A DNA stretch of 64,000 nucleotides from Moraxella osloensis (GCF_009867135.1 NZ_CP047226.1:2294001-2358000), one strand, 5' to 3'; counted from the stretch's first letter, positions 37,612 through 48,311 are shown. Made by a program: numbers and translations. Notes: generated by a model from the sequence alone, not told the origin.

Positions 37612-38487
37612 ATGAAAAAAATTGAATCGCATAAATTACACGGTGGAGACCTACAAGTGTGGCAGCATACCAGTGCTACCACACACACGGAGATGAAATT
37701 TGCCATCTATTTGCCACCCAAAGCCATCGCCCATGAAGCCACTGAAACAACAGCTCAAAAATGTGCGGTGCTGTATTGGCTATCAGGGCTGACTTGTACT
37801 GAGCAAAACTTTATTCAAAAATCTGGGTTTGCTGAGTATGCCAGTCGTCACAACGTGATTGTGGTGGCACCCGATACCAGTCCTAGGGGTGTCGATTTGA
37901 GCGGTAACGATGTGCCTGACGACAGCGCTTATGATTTGGGGCAAGGGGCAGGCTTTTATGTCAATGCCACCCAAGCGCCTTGGGCAACGCATTTTCAGAT
38001 GTATGATTATATCGTCGATGAATTGCCTAATCTCATCGAACAGCACTTCCCTGCCAGTGACCAGCGCAGTATTTTTGGTCATAGTATGGGTGGACATGGC
38101 GCGCTGATGATTGCCCTACGTAATCCCCAGCGCTATGCCAGCGTGTCGGCTTTTTCACCCATCGTCGCACCGTCACAAGTGCCTTGGGGACAAAAAGCCT
38201 TTAGCGCTTATTTAGGCGATGACCAAAGCACCTGGGCAAACTACGATAGCTTAGTGTGGATGAAACAGTCTGCGCATAGCAAAAAATTACCGCTATTGAT
38301 TGACCAAAGTAGCGGGGATGAGTTTTTGGCTGAGCAGCTCAAACCTGATCTCTTTGAGCAAGCTGCCAAAGATGCCAATTATCCAATGACACTGCGTATG
38401 CAGGACGGTTATGACCATAGCTACTATTTTATCAGTAGTTTTATCGCTGACCATTTTGCGCACCACGCCGCTGCGCTTCAAGCTTAA
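37612..38487 (+). CDS. fghA: S-formylglutathione hydrolase
   Basis: The enzyme hydrolyses S-formylglutathione to formate and glutathione, completing glutathione-dependent formaldehyde removal. The 291-residue alpha/beta hydrolase shows YWLSGLTCTEQNFI near 55, APDTSPRG, the nucleophile motif GHSMGGHGA with Ser at 158, and a C-terminal GYDHSYYFISSFIADH that supplies the catalytic His. GGAAAC precedes the ATG. It sits directly behind the matching dehydrogenase. Confidence 0.96.
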   Translation: MKKIESHKLHGGDLQVWQHTSATTHTEMKFAIYLPPKAIAHEATETTAQKCAVLYWLSGLTCTEQNFIQKSGFAEYASRHNVIVVAPDTSPRGVDLSGNDVPDDSAYDLGQGAGFYVNATQAPWATHFQMYDYIVDELPNLIEQHFPASDQRSIFGHSMGGHGALMIALRNPQRYASVSAFSPIVAPSQVPWGQKAFSAYLGDDQSTWANYDSLVWMKQSAHSKKLPLLIDQSSGDEFLAEQLKPDLFEQAAKDANYPMTLRMQDGYDHSYYFISSFIADHFAHHAAALQA

Positions 38488-38641
38488 TCACACAATTTTA
38501 ATCACACAATCACTTGTCACACCAGCTTGCTGAAAAGTGATTGACCATTTTGCCATCGCATTACCCCCTCCATCATTTAAAATAACCACAAATTTGCGAT
38601 GATCATTTTGTCCGCGATCCTATCTGATAAGGAAGATTGTC

Positions 38642-40429
38642 ATGGTTGACAAGCGCACTGATATCACGGTAACCCCTACCCATAAAGAGCCCTATTTGCA
38701 AGGCGTTGTGTTTCGCTACAGCGTGTTTGCCATTGCCTTTGCTATCCTTACCCTAGGGATTGTGCTACTCAAATGGTGGCTGATGGTGATTGGGCTAGTG
38801 GGCTTTGTGGTGGGCATTTATGATTTGATGCAAGTACACCATGCCGTCTTGCGTAACTACCCAATTTCGGGACATATTCGTTATCTATTGGAAGAGTTCC
38901 GACCTGAACTGCGCCAGTATTTGATTGAAGATGACCAAGCCGCCGTGCCGTTTTCGCGCCAGCAGCGTGCGCTTGCTTATCAACGTGCCAAAAACGTCAG
39001 TGATACCAACGCCTTTGGTACCTTAGAAAATCTATACCAGTCTGGCAAAGAATGGTTTTTACAATCCACCCTTAGCTATCCCCTCAAAGAAACCAATTTT
39101 CGTATTCTGGTGGGCGGTGAGCGATGTCTACAGCCCTACTCGATGTCGGTGTTTAATATCTCTGCCATGAGTTTTGGCAGCCTGTCAGCCGCGGCAATCG
39201 AAGCGCTCAATCAGGGCGCAAAACTCGGTGGATTTGCTCATGATACCGGTGAAGGTGCGATTAGTCCGTACCACAAAAAACACGGCGGCGATTTGATTTG
39301 GGAGCTAGGTACCGGGTATTTTGGATGCCGTAATCATGATGGCACGTTTAGTCCCGAAAAATTCGCTGAACGCTCACGCATTGAGCAAGTCAAAATGATT
39401 GAAATCAAGCTGTCGCAAGGGGCAAAACCTGGTAAAGGCGGGGTGTTGCCCAAAGAAAAAATCACTCCCGAAATTGCTGAAACCCGTGATGTGCCGATGG
39501 ATGCAGACTGCATTTCTCCAGCCAGCCACTCAGCATTTACCACCCCGCGTGAGATGGTGCAGTTTTGGCAACAGCTGCGTGAATTGTCAGGGGGCAAGCC
39601 GGTTGGTTTTAAGCTGTGTGTCGGGCAGCCTTGGCAGTTTATGGCGATTGTCAAAGCCATGATTGAAGCAGATAATTACCCTGATTTTATCGTGGTTGAT
39701 GGTGCAGAAGGCGGTACAGGGGCTGCGCCTGTTGAGTTTATGGATAATGTTGGCATGCCCCTACTCGATGGCTTTTTGCTTGTGCACAACACGCTAGTGG
39801 GTGCGGGGGTGCGTGACAAAATCAAAATCGGTGTCAGTGGTAAAATCATCTCTGCCTTTGATATCGCTCGCATGCTGGCACTGGGTGCAGATTGGTGTAA
39901 CTCTGCGCGTGGCTTTATGTTTGCGGTGGGCTGTATCCAATCGCGCGCGTGCCACACCAACAAATGCCCAACTGGGGTTGCCACCCAAGACCCCTATCGT
40001 CAGCGGGCATTACATATTCCTGATAAGGCACAGCGAGTCTATAATTTTCATAAAAATACGCTTAAATCATTGGCAGCGATTGTCGGTGCAGTGGGTTTAC
40101 ACCACCCAAAAGATTTACAAGCGTATCATATTGCCAGACGGCTGGAAAATGGGCAGATTAAGCTATTATCCAAGTTTTATTATTTTACGGAACCTGGCGT
40201 GTTACTGAATTTATCGGCACGCTCAGATGTTTTTAACCAAATGTGGGTCATGGCAAATCCTGATAGCTTTTTGGCAAATAATGAGGCGTTAATTGCTTAC
40301 AATCACGATGTACGTCACGCCCATGAGCACAACGAAAAGCGCTTTAATGAAGGTAATTACCCTGAGCGTATCGACAGCTTCGATGAAACCGCAAATAGCT
40401 ATTATACCTACGATGATGACCCTTCTTAA
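38642..40429 (+). CDS. FMN-binding glutamate synthase-family membrane protein
   Basis: This 595-residue protein has two adjacent N-terminal hydrophobic segments (about 25-60), then the FMN-binding and synthase domain of glutamate synthase: DTGEGAISPYH, KPGKGGVLPKEKI, VDGAEGGTGAAP, ADWCNSARGFMFAVGC. A Cys cluster (CIQSRACHTNKCPTGVA) resembles the Fe-S ligands of ferredoxin-type GltS. It lacks the glutaminase domain, so it is not a complete glutamate synthase. Its substrate is unknown. It is not obviously linked in operon with fghA, which ends 154 bases before. Confidence 0.88.
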   Translation: MVDKRTDITVTPTHKEPYLQGVVFRYSVFAIAFAILTLGIVLLKWWLMVIGLVGFVVGIYDLMQVHHAVLRNYPISGHIRYLLEEFRPELRQYLIEDDQAAVPFSRQQRALAYQRAKNVSDTNAFGTLENLYQSGKEWFLQSTLSYPLKETNFRILVGGERCLQPYSMSVFNISAMSFGSLSAAAIEALNQGAKLGGFAHDTGEGAISPYHKKHGGDLIWELGTGYFGCRNHDGTFSPEKFAERSRIEQVKMIEIKLSQGAKPGKGGVLPKEKITPEIAETRDVPMDADCISPASHSAFTTPREMVQFWQQLRELSGGKPVGFKLCVGQPWQFMAIVKAMIEADNYPDFIVVDGAEGGTGAAPVEFMDNVGMPLLDGFLLVHNTLVGAGVRDKIKIGVSGKIISAFDIARMLALGADWCNSARGFMFAVGCIQSRACHTNKCPTGVATQDPYRQRALHIPDKAQRVYNFHKNTLKSLAAIVGAVGLHHPKDLQAYHIARRLENGQIKLLSKFYYFTEPGVLLNLSARSDVFNQMWVMANPDSFLANNEALIAYNHDVRHAHEHNEKRFNEGNYPERIDSFDETANSYYTYDDDPS

Positions 40430-40441
40430 TACTTTGTCAAC

Positions 40442-40470
40442 AAAAAACCGCTAACGATTAGCGGTTTTTT
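40442..40470. terminator. Bidirectional terminator between the glutamate synthase-like gene and glmS
   Basis: A stem AAAAAACCGCTAA with loop CGA and TTAGCGGTTTTTT separates convergent genes and can stop both. Confidence 0.88.
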
Positions 40471-40496
40471 TGTGTCAGCTTAACTTATAGCTTAGC

Positions 40497-42335
40497 TTAT
40501 TCCACCGTGACGCTCTTGGCCAAATTACGGGGTTTATCAACGTCTGTACCTTTGGCAAGCGCAACATGGTAAGACAACAATTGTACGGGAATGGTGTGTA
40601 CAATGGGCGACAACACGCCAATATGACGTGGGGTGCGAATCACGTGTACGCCTTCACTATCAGAAAAATCACTGTCAAGATCGGTAAAGACAAACAACTC
40701 ACCACCACGCGCCGAGACTTCTTGCATATTGGCTTTGACTTTATCAAGTAGGCTGTCATTTGGCGCTATCACCACCACAGGCATGTTTTCATCAACCAAT
40801 GCTAATGGACCGTGTTTTAACTCGCCAGCAGGATAGGCTTCTGCATGGATATAGGTGATTTCTTTGAGCTTCAATGCGCCTTCTAATGCAATCGGGTAAT
40901 GAATACCACGTCCCAAAAACAGCGCGCTTGGCTTATCAGCAAATTTGCTTGACCAGCTGCTAATCTGTGGCTCAAGATTGAGCGCATATTGAATATCATT
41001 GGGTAAGCTGCGCAGCGCATTGGTGTATTCGACCAGTTTAGTGTCATCCACATAGCCCCGCACACGACCAAGTGTCACCGCCAAACCAAATAAAGCCACT
41101 AACTGGGTGGTAAAGGCTTTGGTTGAGGCGACCCCAATCTCCGCACCGGCTCGGGTATAGACTACTAGCTCACTGGCGCGAGGCAAGGCGGATTCCATCA
41201 CGTTACAGATGGATAGACTATGTTTGTGACCCATGGCTTGTGCGTATTTTAGCGCTTCCATGGTATCTAGCGTTTCCCCTGATTGCGAGATGGTGATAAT
41301 CAATTGTTTTGGATTGGCAATCACCTCACGATAACGGTATTCGCTAGCGATTTCAACATCGGTGGCAATTTTGGCAATACTTTCCAACCAATATTTGGCG
41401 GTCGATGCAGCATAATACGACGTGCCACAGGCAAGAATCTTAATACTGTCGATATCATTGAAAACGGCTTCAGCATTTTCACCAAAATTTTCGGCGATAA
41501 ACCCGGCATCCAAAAAGATTTCGGCGGTATCTGACACCGCTTTTGGCTGCTCGTAGATTTCTTTTTGCATAAAGTGGCTATAAGCCCCTAGTTCAAGAGA
41601 CGCTAAGGACACTTGCGAAGTAGTGGCTTTGCGGGTCGCTGGATTGCCTTGTTTGTCAATCATTTGTGCCACGCCATCTGCGGTCAACTGGGCAATATCA
41701 CCATCTTCCAGATACATGATTTGACGGGTAAAGGCGACAACGGCTGAGACATCCGATGCGATAAAGGTTTCATGCTCACCTAAGCCGATGAGTAACGGGC
41801 AGCCCATACGCGCCACCACCATGTTTTGTGGCATATCGTTGGCAATCACAGCAATTGCATACGCGCCATGAAATTGCTGGGTCGCCGCTTGTACCGCTTT
41901 GAATAAATCACCGCCGTTTTGTACGTAGTGCTGATGCACCGCATGGGCGATGACCTCAGTGTCGGTTTGTGACTCAAAATGATAGCCATTTTGCTGAAGG
42001 CGAGCGCGCTCAGCTTCGAAGTTTTCGATGATACCGTTATGTACCACCGAAATCAAATCACCTGAGATATGCGGATGCGCGTTTGGCTCAGTGACACCGC
42101 CGTGGGTTGCCCAGCGAGTGTGACCGATGCCCGTGTGACCGTAGACGCCGCGCTCTTTGGCAGCGGCTTCCATCAAGGCAACACGCCCCACTCGGCGCAC
42201 GCGTTTGAGTCCTTCATCGGTTTGCACCGCAATACCCGATGAGTCATAACCCCGATATTCTAGGCGTTTTAAGCCATCGGTTAAAAAATCTACCACATTG
42301 TCTTGCGCACGAATGGCGCCAACGATACCGCACAT
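40497..42335 (-). CDS. glmS: Glutamine:fructose-6-phosphate aminotransferase
   Basis: GlmS makes glucosamine 6-phosphate from fructose 6-phosphate and glutamine, the entry to amino-sugar synthesis. The N-terminal glutaminase starts MCGIVGAI with Cys 2 as nucleophile after Met removal, and HTRWATHG follows. Two SIS domains follow (CGTSYYAA and [28 protein letters not shown]), with the C-terminal LAKSVTVE. The 612-residue length is standard. AAGGA precedes the ATG. glmU lies 182 bases upstream on the same strand, and I see no glmS ribozyme in that spacer. Confidence 0.98.
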   Translation of the reverse strand: MCGIVGAIRAQDNVVDFLTDGLKRLEYRGYDSSGIAVQTDEGLKRVRRVGRVALMEAAAKERGVYGHTGIGHTRWATHGGVTEPNAHPHISGDLISVVHNGIIENFEAERARLQQNGYHFESQTDTEVIAHAVHQHYVQNGGDLFKAVQAATQQFHGAYAIAVIANDMPQNMVVARMGCPLLIGLGEHETFIASDVSAVVAFTRQIMYLEDGDIAQLTADGVAQMIDKQGNPATRKATTSQVSLASLELGAYSHFMQKEIYEQPKAVSDTAEIFLDAGFIAENFGENAEAVFNDIDSIKILACGTSYYAASTAKYWLESIAKIATDVEIASEYRYREVIANPKQLIITISQSGETLDTMEALKYAQAMGHKHSLSICNVMESALPRASELVVYTRAGAEIGVASTKAFTTQLVALFGLAVTLGRVRGYVDDTKLVEYTNALRSLPNDIQYALNLEPQISSWSSKFADKPSALFLGRGIHYPIALEGALKLKEITYIHAEAYPAGELKHGPLALVDENMPVVVIAPNDSLLDKVKANMQEVSARGGELFVFTDLDSDFSDSEGVHVIRTPRHIGVLSPIVHTIPVQLLSYHVALAKGTDVDKPRNLAKSVTVE

Positions 42336-42517
42336 AACTGTTCCTTAGTATCCAGTTTTTGGTGTGAGCAATCAACTTTGACTGCTGTGAAAAACAATCC
42401 CCCCGTTTACACAGTCGTTAGATTGTTTTATTGTTGCTTAATCAAACGGCTTTATCGTATAAAGCAAGTTTATCGTATTAAGCAAGAATCTGTTAAATTT
42501 AGGCAAAAATTCAAATA

Positions 42518-43876
42518 TCAAGATTTTTTTTCAGGACGTTGCCAACCCTCAATCGTGACTTGTTTGCCACGGGCGATGGACAGTTTTTCGGCAGGGCAGG
42601 CTTTACTGATGGCACTGCCTGCACCAATGGTGGCACGGTCACCAATGGTCACAGGGGCAATCAGCACCGCATTTGAGCCAATTCTGACCTCATCACCGAT
42701 TTCGGTTTTAAACTTATTAACGCCATCATAATTGGCAGTGATGGTGCCTGCGCCAATATTGGTCTTTTGTCCAATGGTGGCATCGCCCAAATACGCCAAA
42801 TGATTGGCTTTAGCGCCGCTTGCCATTTGGGTGTTTTTAAGCTCCACAAAGTTACCGATATGCACATCGTTGGCGGTGACCGCATTGGGGCGCAGACGGG
42901 CAAATGGTCCGATTTGGTTGTCTGCGCCTACTACCGCATTGTCAAACAGACTGTAAGGTTGCACCACGGTGCCACTGGCGATTTTGCTGTTTTTGATGAT
43001 ACAACCTGCGCCGATTTTGACGTTATCACCTATCTCACAGTCACCTTCAATGATGACATTAATATCAATTTGCACATCTTTGCCAACTTTGAGCGAACCG
43101 CGTAAATCAAAACGGCTTGGGTCAATCAAATGTACGCCTTGTTGCATCAGCGCTTGGGCTTGATGCGTTTGCCAAGTACGCTCTAGATTTGCCAACTGCA
43201 GACGGTCATTCACGCCTTCGATTTCAAACTGATGGGTCGGCGATACGGTGGCGATTTCGATGCCATCATCCACCGCCATTTTGACGATATCAGTCAGGTA
43301 ATATTCGCCTTGGGCATTGTTATTGGTCAAGTTATTGAGATATCGATGTAAAATATCATTGGCGACACAGTACACACCGCTATTAATCTCAGTGATTTTT
43401 CTTTGCTCATCGTTGGCATCTTTTTCTTCGACAATGGCGATTACTTGGTCGTTGTCACGCACAATACGCCCCAAGCCAAATGGGTTGGCTAAGTTTAGGG
43501 TCAGCATGGCAAAACGGCTGTCTGTATTTGCCAATTTCTGCAAGGTATCGACGCCAATAAGTGGCACGTCGCCTGATAAAATCAAGCTTTTACCCTCTTT
43601 AGGCAACACCGGCAAAGTCATTTGCACCGCGTGACCCGTGCCCAATTGCTCAGCTTGCTCGACCCAATCAATTTGTTCATCGGCAAAGGCATCTTTGACT
43701 TGCTGACCTTCAAAACCATAGATAATGATATTTTTTTGGCTACCCAATTGTTTGGCAGTGGCGAGTACGTGATGTAGCAAAGGCTTGCCTGCCAGCGGTT
43801 GTAGCACTTTTGGCTTGCTCGATTTCATGCGAGTGCCTTTGCCCGCTGCCATGATGATGGTGGTTAAGTTGGTCAT
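42518..43876 (-). CDS. glmU: Bifunctional GlcNAc-1-phosphate uridyltransferase / glucosamine-1-phosphate acetyltransferase
   Basis: GlmU acetylates glucosamine 1-phosphate and then adds UMP to form UDP-GlcNAc, needed for peptidoglycan and lipopolysaccharide. The N-terminal pyrophosphorylase has [32 protein letters not shown] and GQGEYYLTD-type sites (here [11 protein letters not shown]). The left-handed beta-helix with hexapeptide repeats fills about 240-440 and includes [24 protein letters not shown] and [22 protein letters not shown] lies before the ATG. Confidence 0.98.
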   Translation of the reverse strand: MTNLTTIIMAAGKGTRMKSSKPKVLQPLAGKPLLHHVLATAKQLGSQKNIIIYGFEGQQVKDAFADEQIDWVEQAEQLGTGHAVQMTLPVLPKEGKSLILSGDVPLIGVDTLQKLANTDSRFAMLTLNLANPFGLGRIVRDNDQVIAIVEEKDANDEQRKITEINSGVYCVANDILHRYLNNLTNNNAQGEYYLTDIVKMAVDDGIEIATVSPTHQFEIEGVNDRLQLANLERTWQTHQAQALMQQGVHLIDPSRFDLRGSLKVGKDVQIDINVIIEGDCEIGDNVKIGAGCIIKNSKIASGTVVQPYSLFDNAVVGADNQIGPFARLRPNAVTANDVHIGNFVELKNTQMASGAKANHLAYLGDATIGQKTNIGAGTITANYDGVNKFKTEIGDEVRIGSNAVLIAPVTIGDRATIGAGSAISKACPAEKLSIARGKQVTIEGWQRPEKKS

Positions 43877-43921
43877 GGGAATTCCTTATTTTTTTTAAAC
43901 TAATTTTAATGATACAACAGG

Positions 43922-44521
43922 TTAAACATAAGTAACGAGCACACTTATAAAGACTATTAGCACAACCCCTGCCATCAGCCCCGCCAAAATGTCATCAATC
44001 AAAATACCAAAACCGCCACTGACATTTTTATCTACCCATTTAATCGGAAAGGGTTTTAAAATATCAAAAAAACGAAATAAAACAAAAGCGATCAATAAAT
44101 GAAACCATTGCCATAAGCCTAACCATGTATCCATTTGATAATAATCCATAACACCAAATGGATTAAATTGATAACAATACTTTAAAGGCAACAACGAAAT
44201 CCACATCCCGACCCATTCATCCCAGACGATATGCGGGTCATCATGTACACCCATCAAATCCGATGTTTTGCCACAGATATAACTACCGACCAGACAGCCG
44301 ATTATTGTAACTGCCAAAAACCCCCAAAACCCTAGCCACAACATCGGAATGGCAACCACCAGTCCGCCCACTGTGCCCCACGTCCCAGCAGCGCGATTTG
44401 GCAATCCTGAGCCTAAGCCGATACCGAGCCAATAAATCAGTTTTTCCCAAACGCTCGCGGTTGGCGGACAAGGCGGGCAAACATTGGCTTTACGGACGTC
44501 GGGTTTGTGCAGTTGAGTCAT
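43922..44521 (-). CDS. pgpA: Phosphatidylglycerophosphatase A
   Basis: PgpA removes the phosphate from phosphatidylglycerol phosphate in the inner membrane. The 199-residue protein has GLGSGLPNRAAGTWGTVGGL near residue 35, DDPHIVWDEWVGMW near 95 and GFGILIDDILAGLMAGV near 165. The acidic residues in the latter two motifs are likely metal ligands. Four hydrophobic segments are visible. It follows thiL by 14 bases in the conserved nusB-thiL-pgpA order. Confidence 0.95.
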   Translation of the reverse strand: MTQLHKPDVRKANVCPPCPPTASVWEKLIYWLGIGLGSGLPNRAAGTWGTVGGLVVAIPMLWLGFWGFLAVTIIGCLVGSYICGKTSDLMGVHDDPHIVWDEWVGMWISLLPLKYCYQFNPFGVMDYYQMDTWLGLWQWFHLLIAFVLFRFFDILKPFPIKWVDKNVSGGFGILIDDILAGLMAGVVLIVFISVLVTYV

Positions 44522-44535
44522 AGGAAGTTCTTTGG

Positions 44536-45516
44536 CTAAAAATGCTGATAGCCAGTGATCGAAAATTCAATTGGTTGGTTATTATAAGTCAGCCTCAAGC
44601 CGTTTTCTGTGACAATTTTGCCAATGGCAAAAATTTTATCCGAAAACTGTTGATTAAATTTGACAAAATTTTGCTCACTCATAGTAAAACACAGCTGATA
44701 ATCATCACCGCCATTGAGCTGATGTTGCCACTTATCAGCATTTGGCAAAGCTTGTAATCGTGGGTGCGTTGGAATGCTGGCTAAATCGACCACCGCACCC
44801 ACCTTTGATGCGGTCAGGATATGACCCAAATCCTGCCCTAGCCCGTCTGAAATATCAATCATGCTATGGGCAAACCCACGTAATTTTTGCCCGAGCTCAA
44901 CTTGCGGAACAGGTAAATCCAGTGCTGGCTGTAAAGGGATTGATTGTAAAGCAATTGATTGTAAAGCAATATTGTGCCGCTCAGATTTTTCAGCGTTTAA
45001 AATCTGCTGTAACGCAAAACTTGCTGAGCCAATCTCACCGCTCACACAGATGATATCATCGACTTTTGCGCCACGTCTGGTAATAGCTTGTCCAGTTGAC
45101 ACAAAACCCAGTGCAGTGACAGAGATGGTTAAAGTGTTAGATTGGGTGGTATCGCCACCGATGAGCTCGACATCAAATCGGTTGCAAATGTCCGCGATGC
45201 CTTGCGCGAATGGTTTGAGCCAGTCATCATGTGCAAGCTTAGCAGGCAAGCTAATACCCAGCAATATCGCATAGGGTGTCGCCCCCATCGCTGCCAAATC
45301 GGATAAATTGACCGCGACCGATTTATAGCCGATGGCATAAGCGGATGTTGATAAAGGAAAATGCCGACCTGCAACCAGCGTGTCAATACAGCTCACCAGT
45401 TCGCAATCGCTTGGCATACTGCTTATCGCGCAATCATCCCCAATACCCACTTGGGTCAAAGGACTTTTGCGTGTGCAGTGTTGAAAATATTGATAAATCA
45501 AAGAAAATTCGGACAT
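44536..45516 (-). CDS. thiL: Thiamine-monophosphate kinase
   Basis: ThiL phosphorylates thiamine monophosphate to the active cofactor thiamine diphosphate. It shows GIGDDCAI near 25, DTLVAGRHFP, GYKSVAVNLSDLAAMGA, GGDTTQSNTLTISVTALG and DISDGLGQDL, all ATP or Mg-binding motifs of the family. A 15-bp DNA repeat adds the linker ALQSIALQSIPLQP near 180-195. I chose the ATG at 45516 (MSEFSLIYQYF); an ATG at 45525 and a TTG at 45534 are alternatives. A hairpin lies between it and nusB. Confidence 0.95.
   Translation of the reverse strand: MSEFSLIYQYFQHCTRKSPLTQVGIGDDCAISSMPSDCELVSCIDTLVAGRHFPLSTSAYAIGYKSVAVNLSDLAAMGATPYAILLGISLPAKLAHDDWLKPFAQGIADICNRFDVELIGGDTTQSNTLTISVTALGFVSTGQAITRRGAKVDDIICVSGEIGSASFALQQILNAEKSERHNIALQSIALQSIPLQPALDLPVPQVELGQKLRGFAHSMIDISDGLGQDLGHILTASKVGAVVDLASIPTHPRLQALPNADKWQHQLNGGDDYQLCFTMSEQNFVKFNQQFSDKIFAIGKIVTENGLRLTYNNQPIEFSITGYQHF
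44930..44974. repeat. 15-bp in-frame tandem repeat in thiL
   Basis: Three head-to-tail copies of TGTAAAGCAATTGAT or close variants occupy 44930-44974 and encode repeated Ala/Pro-Leu-Gln-Ser-Ile units in a surface linker. Copy change would keep the frame. Confidence 0.82.
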
Positions 45517-45539
45517 CTTAGCCATCCGTATCAAGCATA

Positions 45540-45564
45540 AAAGGGCGTAGCGAGTACGCCCTTT
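45540..45564 (-). terminator. Hairpin between nusB and thiL
   Basis: On the minus strand the stem AAAGGGCGTA, loop CTCGC and TACGCCCTTT is followed only by TTAT, a weak T run. It sits 6 bases after nusB and about 24 before thiL. It may reduce read-through into thiL or protect the nusB 3' end. Confidence 0.65.
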
Positions 45565-45570
45565 ACGGTA

Positions 45571-46131
45571 TTATTTTTCTTCTTCAGTGGTCGCTTGCGA
45601 TAGCGGCTGCGGCGCATCCTCTGTTTTGGCTTTTTTGGCATCTGCCTCTACTTCAGGCATACGCGCGTCTTTGGCAATTTTATCCATCACCACATGAATC
45701 ATTTTATAGCCATCTGATGAGCCAAAATGGGTATTGAGCTGAATCGCTTCATCAATCACTACTTTGTAAGGCACTTCCAAGTGCTGCTTCATCTCATACG
45801 CACCGACAAGCAGTACCGCTTGCTCAACTTTATCTAGACGTGTCCAAGGGCGATCAAGTAGGCTGTCGATATAGGCGATTAAGTCATCGCTTTGCTCAAT
45901 GATTTTGCTCAGTAGCTCGTGATAATAGCCCAAATGCACCGTGTGCATAGCATTCTCACTGCGGGTATGGGCTTCGATTTCGTGCGATGGGTTGCCTGTC
46001 AACAGCCATTCATATAACCCCTGCACCACAAAACGGCGTGCTTTACGAATCGCGGTTAGGCTGGTTTTATAATTGATGGCGTTGTCTTGACTCGCCTGTT
46101 CTGGTGTGGTGTTGGTTGAATTGTCAGTCAT
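45571..46131 (-). CDS. nusB: Transcription antitermination factor NusB
   Basis: NusB with NusE binds boxA RNA and supports rRNA antitermination. The 186-residue protein is longer than E. coli NusB (139) owing to an N-terminal Gln/Asn stretch and an acidic C-terminal tail. Core family features are ARRFVVQGLYEWLLTG near residue 31, DRPWTRLDKVEQAVLLVGAYEM near 92 and VPYKVVIDEAIQLNTHFGSSDGYKMIHVVMD near 120. Its AAGG site overlaps the end of ribH, indicating co-translation. Confidence 0.96.
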   Translation of the reverse strand: MTDNSTNTTPEQASQDNAINYKTSLTAIRKARRFVVQGLYEWLLTGNPSHEIEAHTRSENAMHTVHLGYYHELLSKIIEQSDDLIAYIDSLLDRPWTRLDKVEQAVLLVGAYEMKQHLEVPYKVVIDEAIQLNTHFGSSDGYKMIHVVMDKIAKDARMPEVEADAKKAKTEDAPQPLSQATTEEEK

Positions 46132-46140
46132 ATCGCTACC

Positions 46141-46656
46141 TTATTCACCAGCCATTTGTGCGTCAATTTGACCCAACACGTTAATCATCTCAAGCGCGAC
46201 CATGGCTGCTTCTGAGCCTTTGTTACCTGCTTTGGTACCAGAGCGCTCAATGGCTTGTTCGATGCTGTCTGTGGTCAAAATTGCATTAATAACAGGCACG
46301 TCATAATCCAACCCAATCGCGCCCAAGCCTTTGGCAGATTCACCAGCGACAAAATCAAAGTGCGGCGTGCTACCACGAATCACCGCGCCTAAACCGATGA
46401 TAGCGTCAAATTTATCGGTTTGTGCCATACGAGCAACCGCCAGTGGAATTTCCCAAGCACCCGGTACACGCACGACAGTAATATTGCTACCTGCGATACC
46501 ATGACGCAGTAAGGTATCAATCGCGCCGCTGACCAAACTTTCTACCACAAAGCTGTTAAAGCGTCCTACCACCATACCGATTTTGGCGTGGGCATTGGTG
46601 TGTAATTCACCGCTAATATGCTGTACTTGGGCGAGTTCGTTTTGAAGATTTGCCAT
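46141..46656 (-). CDS. ribH: 6,7-dimethyl-8-ribityllumazine synthase
   Basis: Lumazine synthase performs the penultimate step of riboflavin synthesis. The 171-residue protein shows [18 protein letters not shown] near residue 30, [17 protein letters not shown] near 60, [21 protein letters not shown] near 85 and [28 protein letters not shown]. The ATG at 46656 has AAAGG upstream; an ATG at 46713 would add 19 residues and is less likely. No FMN riboswitch is visible. nusB follows after 9 bases. Confidence 0.97.
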   Translation of the reverse strand: MANLQNELAQVQHISGELHTNAHAKIGMVVGRFNSFVVESLVSGAIDTLLRHGIAGSNITVVRVPGAWEIPLAVARMAQTDKFDAIIGLGAVIRGSTPHFDFVAGESAKGLGAIGLDYDVPVINAILTTDSIEQAIERSGTKAGNKGSEAAMVALEMINVLGQIDAQMAGE

Positions 46657-46769
46657 GATGATTACCTTTAAATTGTAAAAATTAGAATCTGATTTTGCTA
46701 GGTATGATACCATTTTTGTTAGGTTTATTCATGTTATTTAGTATGACCCTGAGTTACTGCCATTAAAAT

Positions 46770-46799
46770 AAAAAATCCGCCACAGCGACGGACTTTTAT
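46770..46799 (-). terminator. Intrinsic terminator of gltX
   Basis: The minus strand reads AAAAGTCCG, a loop, CGGATTTTTT, about 15 bases past the gltX stop. Confidence 0.75.
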
Positions 46800-46814
46800 A
46801 CAAAACAATTAAGC

Positions 46815-48311
46815 TTATTGGGTCAAAAAGCTTGGTAATGCTTTATGACGTTTTTCCAATTCTTTGGCTTTTTTCTTGCTGACACCGCCCAATACCTCAA
46901 TGGCATGACGCAGGCGCTGCAATGTCATATCCGCCCCAATCAAATACATTGAATTCATCACAGGCGTGCTTGACTTGCTACCTGCGATGGCAATAAAAAA
47001 TGGTGACATAAAATCACGCAACTTAATGCCCATCTCGCCCGCCAAGCCAGACAATACCGCTTGGATATTCTCCTCCGTCCATACAGGCAAGGTTTCTAAC
47101 TGCCATTGCGCAAGTTGTAGAATCTCCACGGTTTGCTCAGTGGATAACACTTTATGCTCAAAGTCCACCTCACTAATCGTTGGCAAGTTTTGGAAATAAA
47201 AGCCCGACCAATTCACCGCATCCGACAACAAGTTAATGCGTGGCTGAATGGCTTTGGCAATCGCAGTGAGTTTGTCGCTGTCATTGGCCCAATCAAGAAT
47301 TTTGGTTTTTAAGGCTTCGGGTGACAGTGAACGCAACCATTCGCCATTGAGCCAAGTGAGTTTTTCCACGTCAAAAATCGGACCGCCAAGCGACACCCGT
47401 TTGATGTCAAAACTGGCAATCATTTCATCCAAGGTGAATTTTTCGGCTTCATTTGGCATGGAATAGCCCATACGTCCCAAGTAGTTGAGCAAGGCTTCTG
47501 GCAACACACCTGCATCACGGTAATAGGTGATAGATGTTGGGTTTTTGCGTTTGGATAGTTTGGATTTGTCGGGGTTTCTAAGCAGTGGCATATGACAAAG
47601 TACTGGCATATCCCAACCAAAATATTTATACAATAGTTGATGTTTTGGGGCAGAGTTAATCCACTCTTCGCCACGAATGACGTGGGTAATCTGCATCAAA
47701 TGGTCATCAACCACGTTTGCCAAATGGTAGGTTGGTAAACCGTCGGTTTTGAGTAGCACTTGCATATCCACTTGCGACCAAGGAATCTCGACCTCCCCAC
47801 GTAGCATATCGTCAAATTTACATACACCCTCGTCTGGCACACGCATACGAATGACAAATGGCTTGCCTTCGGCGGCGAGTTTGTCCGATTGTTCACGGGA
47901 AAGGTTCGCATAGCGACCATCATATTTTGGCGTTTCACCCCGCGCCATTTGTTCGGCTCGCATTTGATCTAACTCTTCGGCTGTGGCAAAACAGCGGAAC
48001 GCATGACCTTTGTCCAACAGTTCTTCGGCGTATTGTTTGTAGATGTCTTTACGCTCGCTTTGGCGATACGGTGCATGTGGACCGCCGACGTCTGGACCTT
48101 CTGACCAGTCAAGACCGACCCAGCGCAGGGCGTCCAAAATCATTTGTTCAGATTGCGCAGTGGATCGCGTTTGGTCGGTGTCTTCAATGCGCAGGATAAA
48201 GTCGCCGCCATGCGCTTTGGCAAAGGCAAGGTTAAATAGCGCGATATAGGCGGTGCCAACGTGGGGAAAGCCTGTGGGGCTTGGGGCAATACGGGTGCGG
48301 ACTTTTGACAT
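46815..48311 (-). CDS. gltX: Glutamyl-tRNA synthetase
   Basis: GltX charges tRNA-Glu. The 498-residue class I synthetase has the HIGH-type motif as [18 protein letters not shown] near 9-26, the Glu-binding RIEDTDQTR, and the KMSKS counterpart [13 protein letters not shown] near 240. These variants, with [14 protein letters not shown], are close to those of Acinetobacter and other Moraxellaceae as I remember them, and support the family assignment. The C-terminal anticodon-binding domain is helical. tRNA-Glu(TTC) lies 1.1 kb away on the other strand. Confidence 0.97.
   Translation of the reverse strand: MSKVRTRIAPSPTGFPHVGTAYIALFNLAFAKAHGGDFILRIEDTDQTRSTAQSEQMILDALRWVGLDWSEGPDVGGPHAPYRQSERKDIYKQYAEELLDKGHAFRCFATAEELDQMRAEQMARGETPKYDGRYANLSREQSDKLAAEGKPFVIRMRVPDEGVCKFDDMLRGEVEIPWSQVDMQVLLKTDGLPTYHLANVVDDHLMQITHVIRGEEWINSAPKHQLLYKYFGWDMPVLCHMPLLRNPDKSKLSKRKNPTSITYYRDAGVLPEALLNYLGRMGYSMPNEAEKFTLDEMIASFDIKRVSLGGPIFDVEKLTWLNGEWLRSLSPEALKTKILDWANDSDKLTAIAKAIQPRINLLSDAVNWSGFYFQNLPTISEVDFEHKVLSTEQTVEILQLAQWQLETLPVWTEENIQAVLSGLAGEMGIKLRDFMSPFFIAIAGSKSSTPVMNSMYLIGADMTLQRLRHAIEVLGGVSKKKAKELEKRHKALPSFLTQ

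Noticed and set aside
37612-38487. Frames antisense to fghA, frmA, glmS and others (for example 37783-38097 minus)
   Set aside because: They are shadows of well-supported genes in other frames.
42336-42517. glmS ribozyme upstream of glmS
   Set aside because: The spacer shows no conserved pseudoknot pattern, and this ribozyme is known mainly from Gram-positive bacteria.
46657-46713. N-terminal extension of RibH to the ATG at 46713
   Set aside because: A clear AAAGG site supports the ATG at 46656, and the extension has no family match.
46657-46814. FMN riboswitch in front of ribH
   Set aside because: No conserved FMN aptamer sequence is visible; the only structure is the gltX terminator.
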